Shown here: one piece after another, positions 14,226-24,112 of the stretch
Numbering within the stretch: position 1 is the stretch's first letter
Layout of the letters: the number at the start of each line of letters is the position of its first letter
NCBI GenBank assembly: GCA_963934295.1
Contig: CAWVXY010000036.1
Coordinates: 1-32,459, forward strand
DNA: 32,459 nucleotides
DNA from: Seribacter sp963934295
GTDB lineage: Bacteria; Verrucomicrobiota; Verrucomicrobiia; Opitutales; Seribacteraceae
Reading direction: 5' to 3'
Notes under the pieces: generated by a model
Seen by the model: only the letters and a program-made list of their open reading frames with translations
What the model was told of the DNA's origin: nothing
The model's database searches: none
Translations under genes and position numbers: made by a program

Positions 14226-16225
14226 TTGAGTTTGCCCAACCAGCCGCCTTGTGGACATCCCTTGCCATTGGACTGCCTTTGCTTGCTCATATGGCGTATC
14301 GTCGGGTTACTGAAAAGTTTTATTTTCCTTCCCTTCGATTTATTCGCCCTTCTCAAATTCCAAGAACTGGAAAGCGTAGACCTTCCGATATTCCTCTCTT
14401 GTTACTCAGAATTTTATTATTTTTAATGATTGCCGCTTTACTAGCTGACCCGTACTGGAAATCTGAGACAACCTCCGTTTCGGAAGAGCAGAGAGAGGAA
14501 GTTTTTTTAGCGATTGATTTGTCACCGAGTATGGCGGGTTGGGACGGATTGGAAGAAGCCAAGGAAAAGGCTTTGGCTATTGTGAATCAAAAAAAGGGTA
14601 AAGTCGGTTTAGTCACTTTTGGCCATTCAACCTTGGATAAGGTTGAATTAGGTCAGGATAATCTCAGTTCAAAAATAGAAAACCTGACTCATGATTGGAC
14701 TAGAGGAAATGCCCAGGTAATGCTGGATCGTGTATCAAATATGTTTTCAGAGAATGCGACTTCTCGAAAACTTATTATAATAAGTGATTTTCAACAGTCA
14801 GATTGGCAGACGGCTTACAGTAATTTAGAGGAATTAGGCATTTCTTTTGAATTAGTAAAGGTGGGGCAGAAAGGTGAAACGGAAAGTAGACGGGGTAATA
14901 ATGTCAGCGTTATGGAGGCCCGTGCTGTCCCCGCCGGGCCAAACAAAATTAGAATCTGGTCTGTTGTGCGAAATTGGGATGATGAAAATAAGACAGTTGA
15001 TGTGGAATTAATTGCGGGCGGAGAAGTAAAAACAAGTGAAGCTGTCTCAATATCTCCTCTTGGTTCCGCTCAAGTGCAATTTGTATTAAAAGAAGGTGAT
15101 TTTTCGGAGGCTGTAATACGCTTGGAGCAATCAGACGAATTTGAACTTGATAATGAACGAACCGTTTGGTTGAAAGCGCCTCCTGCTAGAAGGTTTGGAT
15201 TTTGGATGCCTGCTTTCGAGAATGATGAAACTGATGAAGAGAAATCCTTCCTGAAAACTGCTGTTTCCAGTGCAGGAGATAATGGCTGGAATAGATGGGA
15301 ATGGGATCAAGATAAGGCGGACGGACTACGCTTGGGGGACGATCAGTTGAATATGGAAATTTTAATGGTTTTAGGAGTTGGGAAATGGTTTGAGGATGAG
15401 CAACTTGGAGAACCACTCAAAGTTTTTTTGAATAAGGGCGGCGTTGTACTGGCCACTCCAGGTGAACCTTTTTCATCTTCGGTTTCGGTTCTTAAATCAA
15501 GCGATTTACTGGAATATAATTTTGTCCGTGTAGCAGGGGGAGCTACCCGTACAAGAAATCCATTTCGAATTGGAGCTTTACCAGAAAATTCTGAACTGGC
15601 TGATGTATTTGCTGGTAAGTCTGCTCGCGATCTTTATTTGTCTGCCATACATAAATTTGGAATTTTAAAGGCCGGTGCTGTTGTGGAAAATACTGAGGTT
15701 CCCCTCCGGGACCGGGAAGGTCGACCGTTGACCTTGGTTAAAAGCTTTGATGCAGGGGGACGGTTTGTATTCCTCCCTTTTCGAATGAATACAGGATGGA
15801 CGGATTTACCATTGAGGAATTCTTTCCTTCCCTTACTTATGGAATTAACTCAGGGTAGTGGAAGTACACCGTCTTCGCGAGCATGGCCCGTTTTAGAGCC
15901 AGGAGACTATTTAATTGGGGATCAAGGACGTTTTCAGGCCGTTGAACCCGGGGCTTTTCGCTTTGAAGATCAATGGATAGAAGTGGTTTTGTCCTCTGCG
16001 GAATCTTCCCCGAAGACTCTTTCCTTGAATGAAATATCAGATAGTTTTGGGGGAGATATTTCCGCCCAAAAAGCTCAAATGCAGGACCAGCTTAAATATG
16101 AGGAAGAAAATAATCCTCTATGGATGTGGTTTGCAATCGCGGCAGCAATTCTTTTGATTATTGAAATGATTTGGTCCCGTCCACGTCTTAACGCTTCACC
16201 TCCAACAAATTCGATCCATGCCTAA
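14222..16225 (+). CDS. BatA-like membrane protein with N-terminal BatA and vWA domains
   Basis: This 667-residue protein starts with the BatA-type module FAQPAALWTSLAIGLPLLAHM (helix 1), a basic loop with FPSLRFIRPSQIPRTGKRR, and helix 2 (about 58-77). A vWA domain follows with MIDAS AIDLSPSMAG (Asp99, Ser101, Ser103). The middle part (about 210-330) looks like a beta-sandwich, and about 330-630 resembles a class I glutamine amidotransferase-like fold seen in related proteins, without a clear Cys nucleophile. A final helix (about 636-656) precedes a short tail. The bulk probably sits in the periplasm. It overlaps DUF58 by 4 bp and the next gene by 8 bp. The name BatA refers to the domain order; the Bacteroides aerotolerance role is not established here. 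Confidence 0.9.
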   Translation: MIEFAQPAALWTSLAIGLPLLAHMAYRRVTEKFYFPSLRFIRPSQIPRTGKRRPSDIPLLLLRILLFLMIAALLADPYWKSETTSVSEEQREEVFLAIDLSPSMAGWDGLEEAKEKALAIVNQKKGKVGLVTFGHSTLDKVELGQDNLSSKIENLTHDWTRGNAQVMLDRVSNMFSENATSRKLIIISDFQQSDWQTAYSNLEELGISFELVKVGQKGETESRRGNNVSVMEARAVPAGPNKIRIWSVVRNWDDENKTVDVELIAGGEVKTSEAVSISPLGSAQVQFVLKEGDFSEAVIRLEQSDEFELDNERTVWLKAPPARRFGFWMPAFENDETDEEKSFLKTAVSSAGDNGWNRWEWDQDKADGLRLGDDQLNMEILMVLGVGKWFEDEQLGEPLKVFLNKGGVVLATPGEPFSSSVSVLKSSDLLEYNFVRVAGGATRTRNPFRIGALPENSELADVFAGKSARDLYLSAIHKFGILKAGAVVENTEVPLRDREGRPLTLVKSFDAGGRFVFLPFRMNTGWTDLPLRNSFLPLLMELTQGSGSTPSSRAWPVLEPGDYLIGDQGRFQAVEPGAFRFEDQWIEVVLSSAESSPKTLSLNEISDSFGGDISAQKAQMQDQLKYEEENNPLWMWFAIAAAILLIIEMIWSRPRLNASPPTNSIHA

Positions 16226-19200
16226 TTTTATAGAATTTATAAAACGCGAGGGGCGATTTTTTATTTTTAGTCGTTCTCTTTTCGCTCTTGTTGTTGGATT
16301 TTTGAGCTGGCCCGTTTTACTTTATCTTTTGGATTTTTATGATTCTATTTGGCCTTTGATGGAGTCGGTTGCAATTACTTGGGTTTTATTAGCAAGCCTG
16401 CTTTCCGTTGGAGTTTTTGCGATATTGTTAATCCGGTCATTTCTGAACAAACCTTCTATTAAGAATTTGGCCAGCCAAATTGAGGAAGCAAATCCAGATT
16501 TATTAGATATGCTTAACTGTGCGGTCGAACTGGAGGAAGCTTCTAAAATTCGGAATCTTTCGTTCATGGAAAAACGAGTTTTACATAAGACAGAAAGTAA
16601 GGCTCAAGAGATTGCATGGAGCCATGGTACCCGCCCTAAACCCCGGTTTTGGGGTTTTTTGGCGATTGGTGTTGTTTTTGGATTAACACTCACTGCATTT
16701 AGCATGAATCAAAGTCCTTTGAAGAAGACTATAGATTCATTCTCAGACGAGCCTGGATTGTTTCTTTTTACTACGAAGACTGGAGCTTCCCATAAGCAGG
16801 AATATGCTTCTAGTCACGAATTTAGTAGAGGGACTGATATATCTGTATTTGCGGATGTTACCCGGGGGCACCGTGGAGAGAAGATTGCTTTTATCGAATT
16901 TGAGGAAAACGGTGAAGTCGAACGATTAGAAATGCTTGCCACCCCCATTATGGGTCGTTTTGAGTTTGTTGTTCCCTCGTTGCAGGAAGATTTTATTTAC
17001 AGAGTGGTAACTCCTTCATTGGAGAGTAATTGGCAAAAATTACAGGCTTATGATCCTCCTTCTATTCGTGATACCAAATGGGAAATTAGTCCGCCTGCGT
17101 ATTTAAAAATGGACGATATTACTCATCGAAATTTTGGTTATGTCAGGGCTCCAGAGGGAAGTCTTATTAATCTAGAAATAATCGTTGATCCTAAACCCGC
17201 AAATGTCGGAGCTTTTATATTGTCTGATGGTAATGAAATTCCACTTTTGCGAGATAAGGGGAATGCCTTTCGTGCAAATCATCTTTTGGAAGCCGAGTGG
17301 AAAGGTGTGGTTCTTTTGAAAGATTTGGATGCTCCGGAAAGAGAATCTGTGGAGTACGATGAATTTACTTTTGCTCCTATTCCCGACGAACCACCTATTG
17401 TTGAAATAACTGAACCGGCAAAAGACTTACAACTTGCATCCGACGCGAGTCTTCTTATCGAAGTTTATTCATCGGATGATCATGGAGTTGCAGATGTTCG
17501 GATTAATATATCCCATGCAGGCGACAAGGAGGAAGAAACAATATTTGTTGATCCTGTAGAAAAAGAAAAAACGATCTCCTATGTTTTGGATCTGAGTGAG
17601 CGTGCTTTAGCGATCGGAGATGTAATCACTTACATGGCATTGGCCATGGATAATAAGGAACCTGAAGGGCAAATTGCCCGTTCCGAAATTTATTTTATTG
17701 AAATTTTACCTCCGGAAGGAAATTCCACTGAGTCCGATGCGGAAATGAATGGTGAACAAAAAGAAATCCCCGTCCGCGATTTTATTAACAAAACCAAGAA
17801 AATTATTCGATCCACTTATGATGCGTTACTGGAGGATTCCTTAAAGAAAGAAAAACTTGGTTTAGCCATTGCTATGGATGCACTTGGGTTAAAAAATGAA
17901 ATGACCAAAGTGTTTGATGAATTTGAGGGGCAATTTCCGATTGTGGATGGTATTGATTTGGGGGAATTGCTAAATGAAGCAACTTATCACATCGAACAGA
18001 CCGAAATCTATGCCGGGGATCAAATGCTCGACGAATCTTTGGAACCATCTGAGAAGACTCTTCGAAAATTAGTTCAACTTTATGCGTTGATGCAAAAGAT
18101 GCAGAAACAAAAAGCGAAGGGAAAAGGTAAGCCTAAGGAAAGTAAGGAGACCGCTGAAAAATCTGATCCAGGCGATGAAAAAGATTCTAAAGATCCAGCT
18201 GAGGAATTGAACGAATTAGCTAAAGATCTCGAACAGCTTAAGGAGTTTAAGGAGAGGCAGAATGAGTTAAATAAAGACATGGGTCGTTCCGCCGGAGCGG
18301 GAAAAACGGGTGAACCGAATTTGGAAATTGCTCAGAAGCAGGAAGGATTAAGAAGAGATTTGGAGGGACTTCGTGATGAATGGTATCAAGAAACAGGAAG
18401 CTTGGGGAAAGTGGGAAGTCTTGATCAAGCAGGGGGTGAAATGAAGGATGCAGCCGGTGATTTGCGTAGAGATTCCCCAAGAGAAGCACAACCTCATGGC
18501 GATTTAGCATCGGAAGCTTTAGGAAATGCAATTTCTCAAGTTGAGTCTGCGATGGCGGCGCTTGCCGCGGGAATGGTTGATCAATTGCAACAGGAGGCTT
18601 CCGGTTTGGGGCAAAAGCAAAGTGAACTGAGTGATGAAACAGGAAAAGCAAAGGACGGTGATGGTGAGAATTTAAAGGATCAGCAGGAAGGGCTAAACGA
18701 ACTTGCTCAGGAACTTTTGGAGAAAATAGATCAAACGGCACGATCCATGGGTAATTTTAATGAAAATGCGACCGAAGATTTATTGAGGGGAGCCAGAGAT
18801 TCCAGAGAGAAGGGATTGGAGCGTTCCGGAAAGCGTGCTGCAAATTCCCTTCTATATGAAGCTTTTCCTCAAGCAAAGAAAGAGGAAGACAATGTAGCCC
18901 AAAATCTTGAGGAATTAAGCGATGATCTACAGGGAGTGGCTGACAAACTTCGTAATCTTGGAAATGGTGCACTTCGAGAACTTGTTGAGAAATTACAGGA
19001 TGCACAGGAAGAAATTCCGGGGATGAGTGCGGATGAATTAAAAGAAAAGTCTGAAGAAATTGCCAAAGCAATAGGTTCCTTACCTAACGCTGATCAGGAC
19101 AAAAGGTTGCAGAATTTGACCCAATTTTTTGATCAAGTTGCCATTAGTGAAGATCCTTCCCAATCATCATCCATGGCTTCAGCCGCGGTTGCTGATGCTC

Positions 19201-19337
19201 TAGAATTGGTTCAACAATTCTTCTGGAAGCAGGCTGTGGAAAATCGATTGCGAAGAAACCAAGAAACCACTTCGGCTCCAAGTCGCTATAAAAAACAGGT
19301 GGAGGAGTACTTTCGCAGAATAGCGGAGGGAGAATAA
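16218..19337 (+). CDS. Large DUF4175-like membrane protein with long coiled coil
   Basis: This 1039-residue protein has three hydrophobic segments (about 16-36, 42-72 and 144-164), then a beta-rich region (about 180-500) containing Ig-like motifs such as PPIVEITEPAKDLQLASDASLLIEV. From about 510 to 1039 it is highly charged and helical, rich in K, E, Q and L, with low-complexity hinges such as KAKGKGKPKESKE. This layout fits the DUF4175-like proteins found beside MoxR/vWA genes in PVC and alphaproteobacterial genomes. A periplasm-spanning scaffold role is inferred. It overlaps the BatA-like gene by 8 bp and the next gene starts 2 bp after it. The length of the coiled coil is the most notable feature. 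Confidence 0.85.
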   Translation: MPNFIEFIKREGRFFIFSRSLFALVVGFLSWPVLLYLLDFYDSIWPLMESVAITWVLLASLLSVGVFAILLIRSFLNKPSIKNLASQIEEANPDLLDMLNCAVELEEASKIRNLSFMEKRVLHKTESKAQEIAWSHGTRPKPRFWGFLAIGVVFGLTLTAFSMNQSPLKKTIDSFSDEPGLFLFTTKTGASHKQEYASSHEFSRGTDISVFADVTRGHRGEKIAFIEFEENGEVERLEMLATPIMGRFEFVVPSLQEDFIYRVVTPSLESNWQKLQAYDPPSIRDTKWEISPPAYLKMDDITHRNFGYVRAPEGSLINLEIIVDPKPANVGAFILSDGNEIPLLRDKGNAFRANHLLEAEWKGVVLLKDLDAPERESVEYDEFTFAPIPDEPPIVEITEPAKDLQLASDASLLIEVYSSDDHGVADVRINISHAGDKEEETIFVDPVEKEKTISYVLDLSERALAIGDVITYMALAMDNKEPEGQIARSEIYFIEILPPEGNSTESDAEMNGEQKEIPVRDFINKTKKIIRSTYDALLEDSLKKEKLGLAIAMDALGLKNEMTKVFDEFEGQFPIVDGIDLGELLNEATYHIEQTEIYAGDQMLDESLEPSEKTLRKLVQLYALMQKMQKQKAKGKGKPKESKETAEKSDPGDEKDSKDPAEELNELAKDLEQLKEFKERQNELNKDMGRSAGAGKTGEPNLEIAQKQEGLRRDLEGLRDEWYQETGSLGKVGSLDQAGGEMKDAAGDLRRDSPREAQPHGDLASEALGNAISQVESAMAALAAGMVDQLQQEASGLGQKQSELSDETGKAKDGDGENLKDQQEGLNELAQELLEKIDQTARSMGNFNENATEDLLRGARDSREKGLERSGKRAANSLLYEAFPQAKKEEDNVAQNLEELSDDLQGVADKLRNLGNGALRELVEKLQDAQEEIPGMSADELKEKSEEIAKAIGSLPNADQDKRLQNLTQFFDQVAISEDPSQSSSMASAAVADALELVQQFFWKQAVENRLRRNQETTSAPSRYKKQVEEYFRRIAEGE

Positions 19338-19339
19338 TT

Positions 19340-21499
19340 ATGGGTTGGGATTGGCCATTTTCCCCCTATTGGTTTGCACTTATTGTAGGTGTTTTTTCCT
19401 TGCTGCTTTTTTTTCATGGTCGGGCAATATTATCCTCAACCCTTCCTGGGGTGGGTTGGAAATTAATCATCTTAAGGTTTCTTTCTGGTTTATTATTTTT
19501 ATTTCTTATAGCCAGACCATTTGTAACTTCGGACGAGCCAAACCCAAAAGAATTTAAATTACTCAGTTTTACAGATTTATCTGGAAGTATGAACACACGG
19601 GATGGTGATCAAAAAGAGCGTCGAATCGGGTTAGTTCGTCCATTTTTTGATTCTGAAAATACAGAGTCCTGGATCAGTAAAATGCGGGATAAATATGGAA
19701 GGGTGGAAAGCTTTGGTTTTTCGGATACGATCCAACGATTATCAAAAAATTCATGGAATGTAACGGAGCTTGGAAAAAAGACTGCGATAGGGGATGCATT
19801 GTCCAAAAGTTTAAAAAATGAAAAAGAAAATAAATCTCTGGGTTCGGTGGTGATTTTTTCTGATGGAAGAAATAATCTGGGTTCCTCTGTTTTAGAGGTT
19901 GCAAAGGAATTTCGTGCAGGTGGAATTCCCGTTAATGTGGTAGGGGTGGGGCGTGAGCAGCCTGTAGGCGATTTGGCCGTTACTTTTTTAGACAGAAAGC
20001 CCAAGGCAGTGGCCAAAGAAGAACTTCTTTTAACTGGAGAAGTTGAAAACAATTTTGAAGATTTAGTGAGTACAAACCTCAAGCTCATGCTAGGAGAAAA
20101 TATTTTGGAAGAAATTTCACTTTCCCTTACTTCTGGAGAAAAACGGAAGATCCGTTTTTCTCCCCTGGTACCCAAAACCGCTGGTCCACTAAGATATCGT
20201 ATCGTAACTACTATTCCAAGAGGGGATGCGGACCCTTCGAACAATTCCGATTCACTCCTCGTTGTCGTAAAAGCTCCAGAGCAATTTACGACTCTTTATT
20301 TATCCAACCAAATGCATCCACTTTTTCCATTTATTAAGAGGGTTCTGGTAAACGAAGAACGTTTTGATTTTCGTGCCCTTGTTCGAATGAGTGAAAAAGC
20401 CTTTCATGCATTAGGAGAGGAACTTAAACCAGAATACCCGACCGATCCTTCATTTTGGATGGATTATGACGCCATTCTATTGGATACAAATGTGCTCTAT
20501 GATTTAAATGTAACTATGATTACTTCTCTCAAAGACTTTGTTCAAAAGAAAGGTGGTGGCTTGCTTCTTTTTGGTGAACTTGATCTAGCCCGAAAAAAGC
20601 TTGGAGGCATTGTGCCTGTAAGAGAAGTCGAAAGGGTACTCGCTAAAGAAAATCTGTCTCTGGTTACTTTAGAGGAACCACTGTTCGGTCCGATTGATGA
20701 AGTCGAAAAAATGAAGCCTTTTTTGCCAAAAAAACTTCCCGGTTTTTTTGTTAAGGAACAAAACCCAGCGGCTAGAGGGGTTGTTCTTTCCAAGGCTAAC
20801 GGAAAACCTGTGCTTAGTGTGCAGGCCTATGGATCAGGGAAGGTTGCATACTGGGGGTCGCCAAATGATTGGAGGCGATCTATGACAAATGAAGATGGAG
20901 CGAAAGAATTCAGGCATTTTTGGCAGGCTCTGGTACAATGGTTAGGTACAGGAGGAGAGGATCGTTTGAAAACGGAAGATTCTCAAAATTCATTTCTTCG
21001 TGGAATGGACACTCCCTTACGCGTTGATGCTCTTGGTGCTGATTTTGAACCTTCTATGGATGCTATGGTTGAGGCCCATGTGTCGGGTCCAGATAATTTC
21101 CAGCAAGTCATTCAGTTGTACCCGGAGGGCTCATTAGCGGGTCGATATGCGGGAAATTTTCGCCCCGCTTTAGCTGGTGCCTATGAAGTTAAGTACTCCC
21201 TGAAATTCCCGGATGGGGAAACATTGGAGCGTGAAAATTTTCTACGAGTTTCAGAAGCTGGGGAAGAAGCAGTAGATGTTTCTTTTGCTCGTCTCGATTT
21301 ACAAATGCTCGCTAAATTAACCGGAGGTCAATATCTTTCAATTGATGAAATGAAGGATAATTGGGAACCGACGTTTGCTGAGGATTTACCATCAGTCCGT
21401 AAGAGGCACAGCCTAGCCAATTCATGGATTCTTTTTATCGTACTTTTCCTAGTTGCAGGTTTGGAGTGGGTTATGAGGAGGCAGGCAGGCTTACGATGA
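19340..21499 (+). CDS. Second vWA-domain membrane protein
   Basis: This 719-residue protein begins with two helices (about 11-27 and 41-61). A vWA domain follows with MIDAS FTDLSGSMN (Asp79, Ser81, Ser83), GKKTAIGDAL supplying the MIDAS Thr, and VVIFSDGRNN supplying the late Asp, so the metal site looks complete. Residues 220-300 form a likely beta-sandwich and about 305-530 a glutamine amidotransferase-like fold (LKDFVQKKGGGLLLFGE). A C-terminal helix (about 696-711) and RRQ end the chain. A strong GGAGGGAG site precedes ATG 19340. It overlaps the HEAT gene by 4 bp. It is the second probable substrate of the MoxR ATPase in this operon. Confidence 0.9.
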   Translation: MGWDWPFSPYWFALIVGVFSLLLFFHGRAILSSTLPGVGWKLIILRFLSGLLFLFLIARPFVTSDEPNPKEFKLLSFTDLSGSMNTRDGDQKERRIGLVRPFFDSENTESWISKMRDKYGRVESFGFSDTIQRLSKNSWNVTELGKKTAIGDALSKSLKNEKENKSLGSVVIFSDGRNNLGSSVLEVAKEFRAGGIPVNVVGVGREQPVGDLAVTFLDRKPKAVAKEELLLTGEVENNFEDLVSTNLKLMLGENILEEISLSLTSGEKRKIRFSPLVPKTAGPLRYRIVTTIPRGDADPSNNSDSLLVVVKAPEQFTTLYLSNQMHPLFPFIKRVLVNEERFDFRALVRMSEKAFHALGEELKPEYPTDPSFWMDYDAILLDTNVLYDLNVTMITSLKDFVQKKGGGLLLFGELDLARKKLGGIVPVREVERVLAKENLSLVTLEEPLFGPIDEVEKMKPFLPKKLPGFFVKEQNPAARGVVLSKANGKPVLSVQAYGSGKVAYWGSPNDWRRSMTNEDGAKEFRHFWQALVQWLGTGGEDRLKTEDSQNSFLRGMDTPLRVDALGADFEPSMDAMVEAHVSGPDNFQQVIQLYPEGSLAGRYAGNFRPALAGAYEVKYSLKFPDGETLERENFLRVSEAGEEAVDVSFARLDLQMLAKLTGGQYLSIDEMKDNWEPTFAEDLPSVRKRHSLANSWILFIVLFLVAGLEWVMRRQAGLR

Positions 21500-23097
21500 A
21501 TTTACTTACTACTCAGGTCTACTTATTGACACTCAGTATAGGTTTTTTTGCGGACGCTCAGCCTATTATAAATTTAGATGGCGACGCAAATAATAGCCTT
21601 TCCATTGTTGCAGATCTTAATGCAACGATACCGAAAAATCCAGTTCCGAGGCGTTCAACTGAATCCGAAACTATTGAGCGAGCGGGTCAGGATTTAAAGA
21701 ATCAAGAGATTGGCAGACGAGTCGGTGCGGCAAAACTTCTTGGGAAATACAGAAATTCAAGGACTTCTCTTTTGCTGGTCAGTGCCCTTGATGATGAAAG
21801 TCCATTGGTCAGGAGGGCTGCTATGGTTTCATTGGCGGAGCATGCCTCCAATGGTTTTATGGTCTATAATAAATCTTTGGTTGAAAAGATTTATTCGAAG
21901 CTTGGAGATTCTGATGTAGAAGTCCGTAGAGAAGTTTCCACTATGATTCCAAGGTTAGTTACCGGTATAATGAGAAGCGGAATGGAAATTGTTGAGATTA
22001 ATGGAAGAAAAGTATACCGGGCAGTTCCCTCGACAATGAGACCAGATTTACTTCGTATGACCTTGGAAGCTTTCTTGGATGAGGATGCAATTGTTAGGCA
22101 GAATATATTGAAATATCATGTTTACTTAAGGGTACAAATTCCGGTTGGAACTTTGGAAAAGCTTTTATCTGATTCCGACTTGGGGGTTTTGTTGACTGCA
22201 TTGACCCGAATTTCAACCAATGCATCGCATTCAAAAATCGTGAATCGGATTAAGCAATTATCCAAGCATACGGATAGGGGTATTCGACTCAAAGTTGTTT
22301 CAGTTGCCCGTGATTCGAATCGATATCATCCTGGCTATCGCTCCATCTTACGAGATATGACCAGGGACTCCGATTCTGAAGTTTTATCCATGGCAGCCGT
22401 CGAATTAGCTCGTTTTGGTGAGAGAGTTCCTTCAGATGTGGTCGAACAAATTAAAATTTTCCTTCTCGGTGCGCCGGGCATGACAACTCAGGTAACCACT
22501 ATTTTATATGCCGTCTCTGCATTAGGGGTAGATGGTATTGAAGTTTATCGGGCTTTGACCGATCATAGTAGTTCCAAAATAAGAGCAGTGGCATGGCAAA
22601 GATACATCAATCTAAGTGAGGGGTGGCAAAAAAGTTCACTGTGGTTGCCTGCTTTTAAAGATCGCGATAAAGGAGTTCGTCAAAATGTGCTTAATTCATT
22701 GAGAGGGCGGACGAATAATTTGACCGAGAAGGAACTTCGTTTTTTGGTTGAAAGTAAGTTTGCTGATGTGAGGATATTTGCCGCGCAGTGTTTGTTAAAT
22801 GCAAAACAAAATGCGGTCGACTCTCTTGGTTTCGACCTGTTAATTGATGAAGATACGATTGTTCGTTCAACTACGATTAGAGCAATGTCCGCACGACGAG
22901 TTCCAGGATGGGTTAAGGTTATGAGCCGATCATTGCTCGACAATGATTATGTAATTCAGCGTGCTGCGATGGATGGACTGCTGGATGATAAAAAAAATGG
23001 TATACCCAGATTGCTTGAGTATGTTAAAAAATATCCGCAGAGCCGAATTTCGGATTTGGCTCGAATTGAGTTAAATAAACTAGGTGTCCTACCATGA
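21496..23097 (+). CDS. Exported HEAT-repeat protein
   Basis: This protein of 533 residues has a hydrophobic N-terminus MNLLTTQVYLLTLSIGFFADAQ that looks like a signal peptide with an ADA cleavage site, although it lacks the usual early Lys/Arg. The rest is a series of helical pairs typical of HEAT/armadillo repeats: for example GRRVGAAKLLGKYRN, LVRRAAMVSLAEHA, DVEVRREVSTMIPRL, and near the end VIQRAAMDGLLDD. An ATG at 21424 is possible but overlaps the preceding gene by 76 bp; ATG 21496 gives the ATGA overlap used throughout this operon. HEAT repeats bind proteins, so a periplasmic adaptor role is inferred. It overlaps the DUF4159 gene by 4 bp. Confidence 0.85.
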   Translation: MNLLTTQVYLLTLSIGFFADAQPIINLDGDANNSLSIVADLNATIPKNPVPRRSTESETIERAGQDLKNQEIGRRVGAAKLLGKYRNSRTSLLLVSALDDESPLVRRAAMVSLAEHASNGFMVYNKSLVEKIYSKLGDSDVEVRREVSTMIPRLVTGIMRSGMEIVEINGRKVYRAVPSTMRPDLLRMTLEAFLDEDAIVRQNILKYHVYLRVQIPVGTLEKLLSDSDLGVLLTALTRISTNASHSKIVNRIKQLSKHTDRGIRLKVVSVARDSNRYHPGYRSILRDMTRDSDSEVLSMAAVELARFGERVPSDVVEQIKIFLLGAPGMTTQVTTILYAVSALGVDGIEVYRALTDHSSSKIRAVAWQRYINLSEGWQKSSLWLPAFKDRDKGVRQNVLNSLRGRTNNLTEKELRFLVESKFADVRIFAAQCLLNAKQNAVDSLGFDLLIDEDTIVRSTTIRAMSARRVPGWVKVMSRSLLDNDYVIQRAAMDGLLDDKKNGIPRLLEYVKKYPQSRISDLARIELNKLGVLP

Positions 23098-24086
23098 TGA
23101 AAATTCTTCTCTTTTTAATTTTTAACCTTTCGGTTTCGTCAATTTTATTTGTCCAGGGAGTTGTTCAGGCAAGAAATGGAAGTGTGCGTGTAGTACAACT
23201 TTTAAAGGAGGAAAATGGAATTAGGCGATATCCTGATGCCTTGCCCAGTCTTTTGAAAATGATGAACGAGCAAACCAATGCCCGATTCGATACTGATCCT
23301 CTATATATAAACACTTTAACTGATGAGCGCTTAAACGAGAATCCAATCCTTTACATAAATTGTGATGAGCAACCCAATCTCGAATTTTCAGACGAGGAAA
23401 GAGCCGCCCTCAGGCGTTATATGGAATTGGGTGGGTTTGTGTATTTAGACGCAGGAATTAAGGCATCTTTTCTTGGCTCTGACCTAGGGCACAGTTATGC
23501 CGCCTGGGAAGAACGTCCCGAAGTGAGAGACCTTTTTGCTCAAGTTTTTCCAGAGAAAACATTTATACCTCTTCCGCGTGACCATGATTTATTCAGAACT
23601 TTTTTTCGTGGTTTACCCAAGAATGAGGATTTGAAAATTCAGGCTACTCAGAAAAGACTTCCTGAAACGGTTTTAAATTTTGTGGAACGAGAAAAATGGC
23701 CTCAGGCAACATATTCTTTTGTTGGAATTAAAGTAAAAGGTCGCCTTGCCTGCGTGGCTTCTCCCATCTGTGCAATGGGGTGGGGAAGGGATGAATTTGG
23801 AGCTTGGATTCCTCCGATTTCATTTCGTATTCGTGAATCGGCAGAAAATTTTGAACAAAACCTAAAATTGGCTTCTTTTTCTGGAGGCACTTATGAGGTC
23901 ACCAGAGAAGACGGATTGAAAGATGTTATTTACTCGGAACCCGGTCAACGACCTTCATGGGTAAAGGAACCCAATGGAAGTTGGAGGATATTTAAATATT
24001 ATTCCGGTGAAGAGATTAGTAACTATGCCCACGCGTTTTATTCCAGACTGGGAATGAATGTTTTTCTTTATGCCTTGCTTCATTAA
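23094..24086 (+). CDS. DUF4159 family exported protein
   Basis: This 330-residue protein begins with a clear signal peptide (MMKILLFLIFNLSVSSILFV, cleavage probably near VQA-RN). The mature part fits DUF4159: PLYINTLTDERLNENPILYINCDEQ, EERAALRRYMELGGFVYLDAG, then FPEKTFIPLPRDHDLFRTFF and a C-terminal half with RLACVASPICAMGWGRDEFGAW. The fold is thought to be like a class I glutamine amidotransferase without the catalytic Cys. Members are regularly encoded at the end of MoxR-DUF58-vWA operons. Two adjacent ATGs (23094 and 23097) are equally possible. The next gene begins 26 bp later. Confidence 0.92.
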   Translation: MMKILLFLIFNLSVSSILFVQGVVQARNGSVRVVQLLKEENGIRRYPDALPSLLKMMNEQTNARFDTDPLYINTLTDERLNENPILYINCDEQPNLEFSDEERAALRRYMELGGFVYLDAGIKASFLGSDLGHSYAAWEERPEVRDLFAQVFPEKTFIPLPRDHDLFRTFFRGLPKNEDLKIQATQKRLPETVLNFVEREKWPQATYSFVGIKVKGRLACVASPICAMGWGRDEFGAWIPPISFRIRESAENFEQNLKLASFSGGTYEVTREDGLKDVIYSEPGQRPSWVKEPNGSWRIFKYYSGEEISNYAHAFYSRLGMNVFLYALLH

Positions 24087-24112
24087 CCCGTTCTTGGCTT
24101 TACTTTTCTAAC

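Noticed and set aside
18247..18741. A 164-residue minus-strand ORF
   Set aside because: It is antisense to the Lys/Glu-rich coiled coil of the DUF4175-like gene, where Glu/Lys codons give few stops on the other strand. No family features are seen.
19609..20244. A 211-residue minus-strand ORF
   Set aside because: It is antisense to the second vWA gene and has no recognisable domain, ribosome site or operon context.
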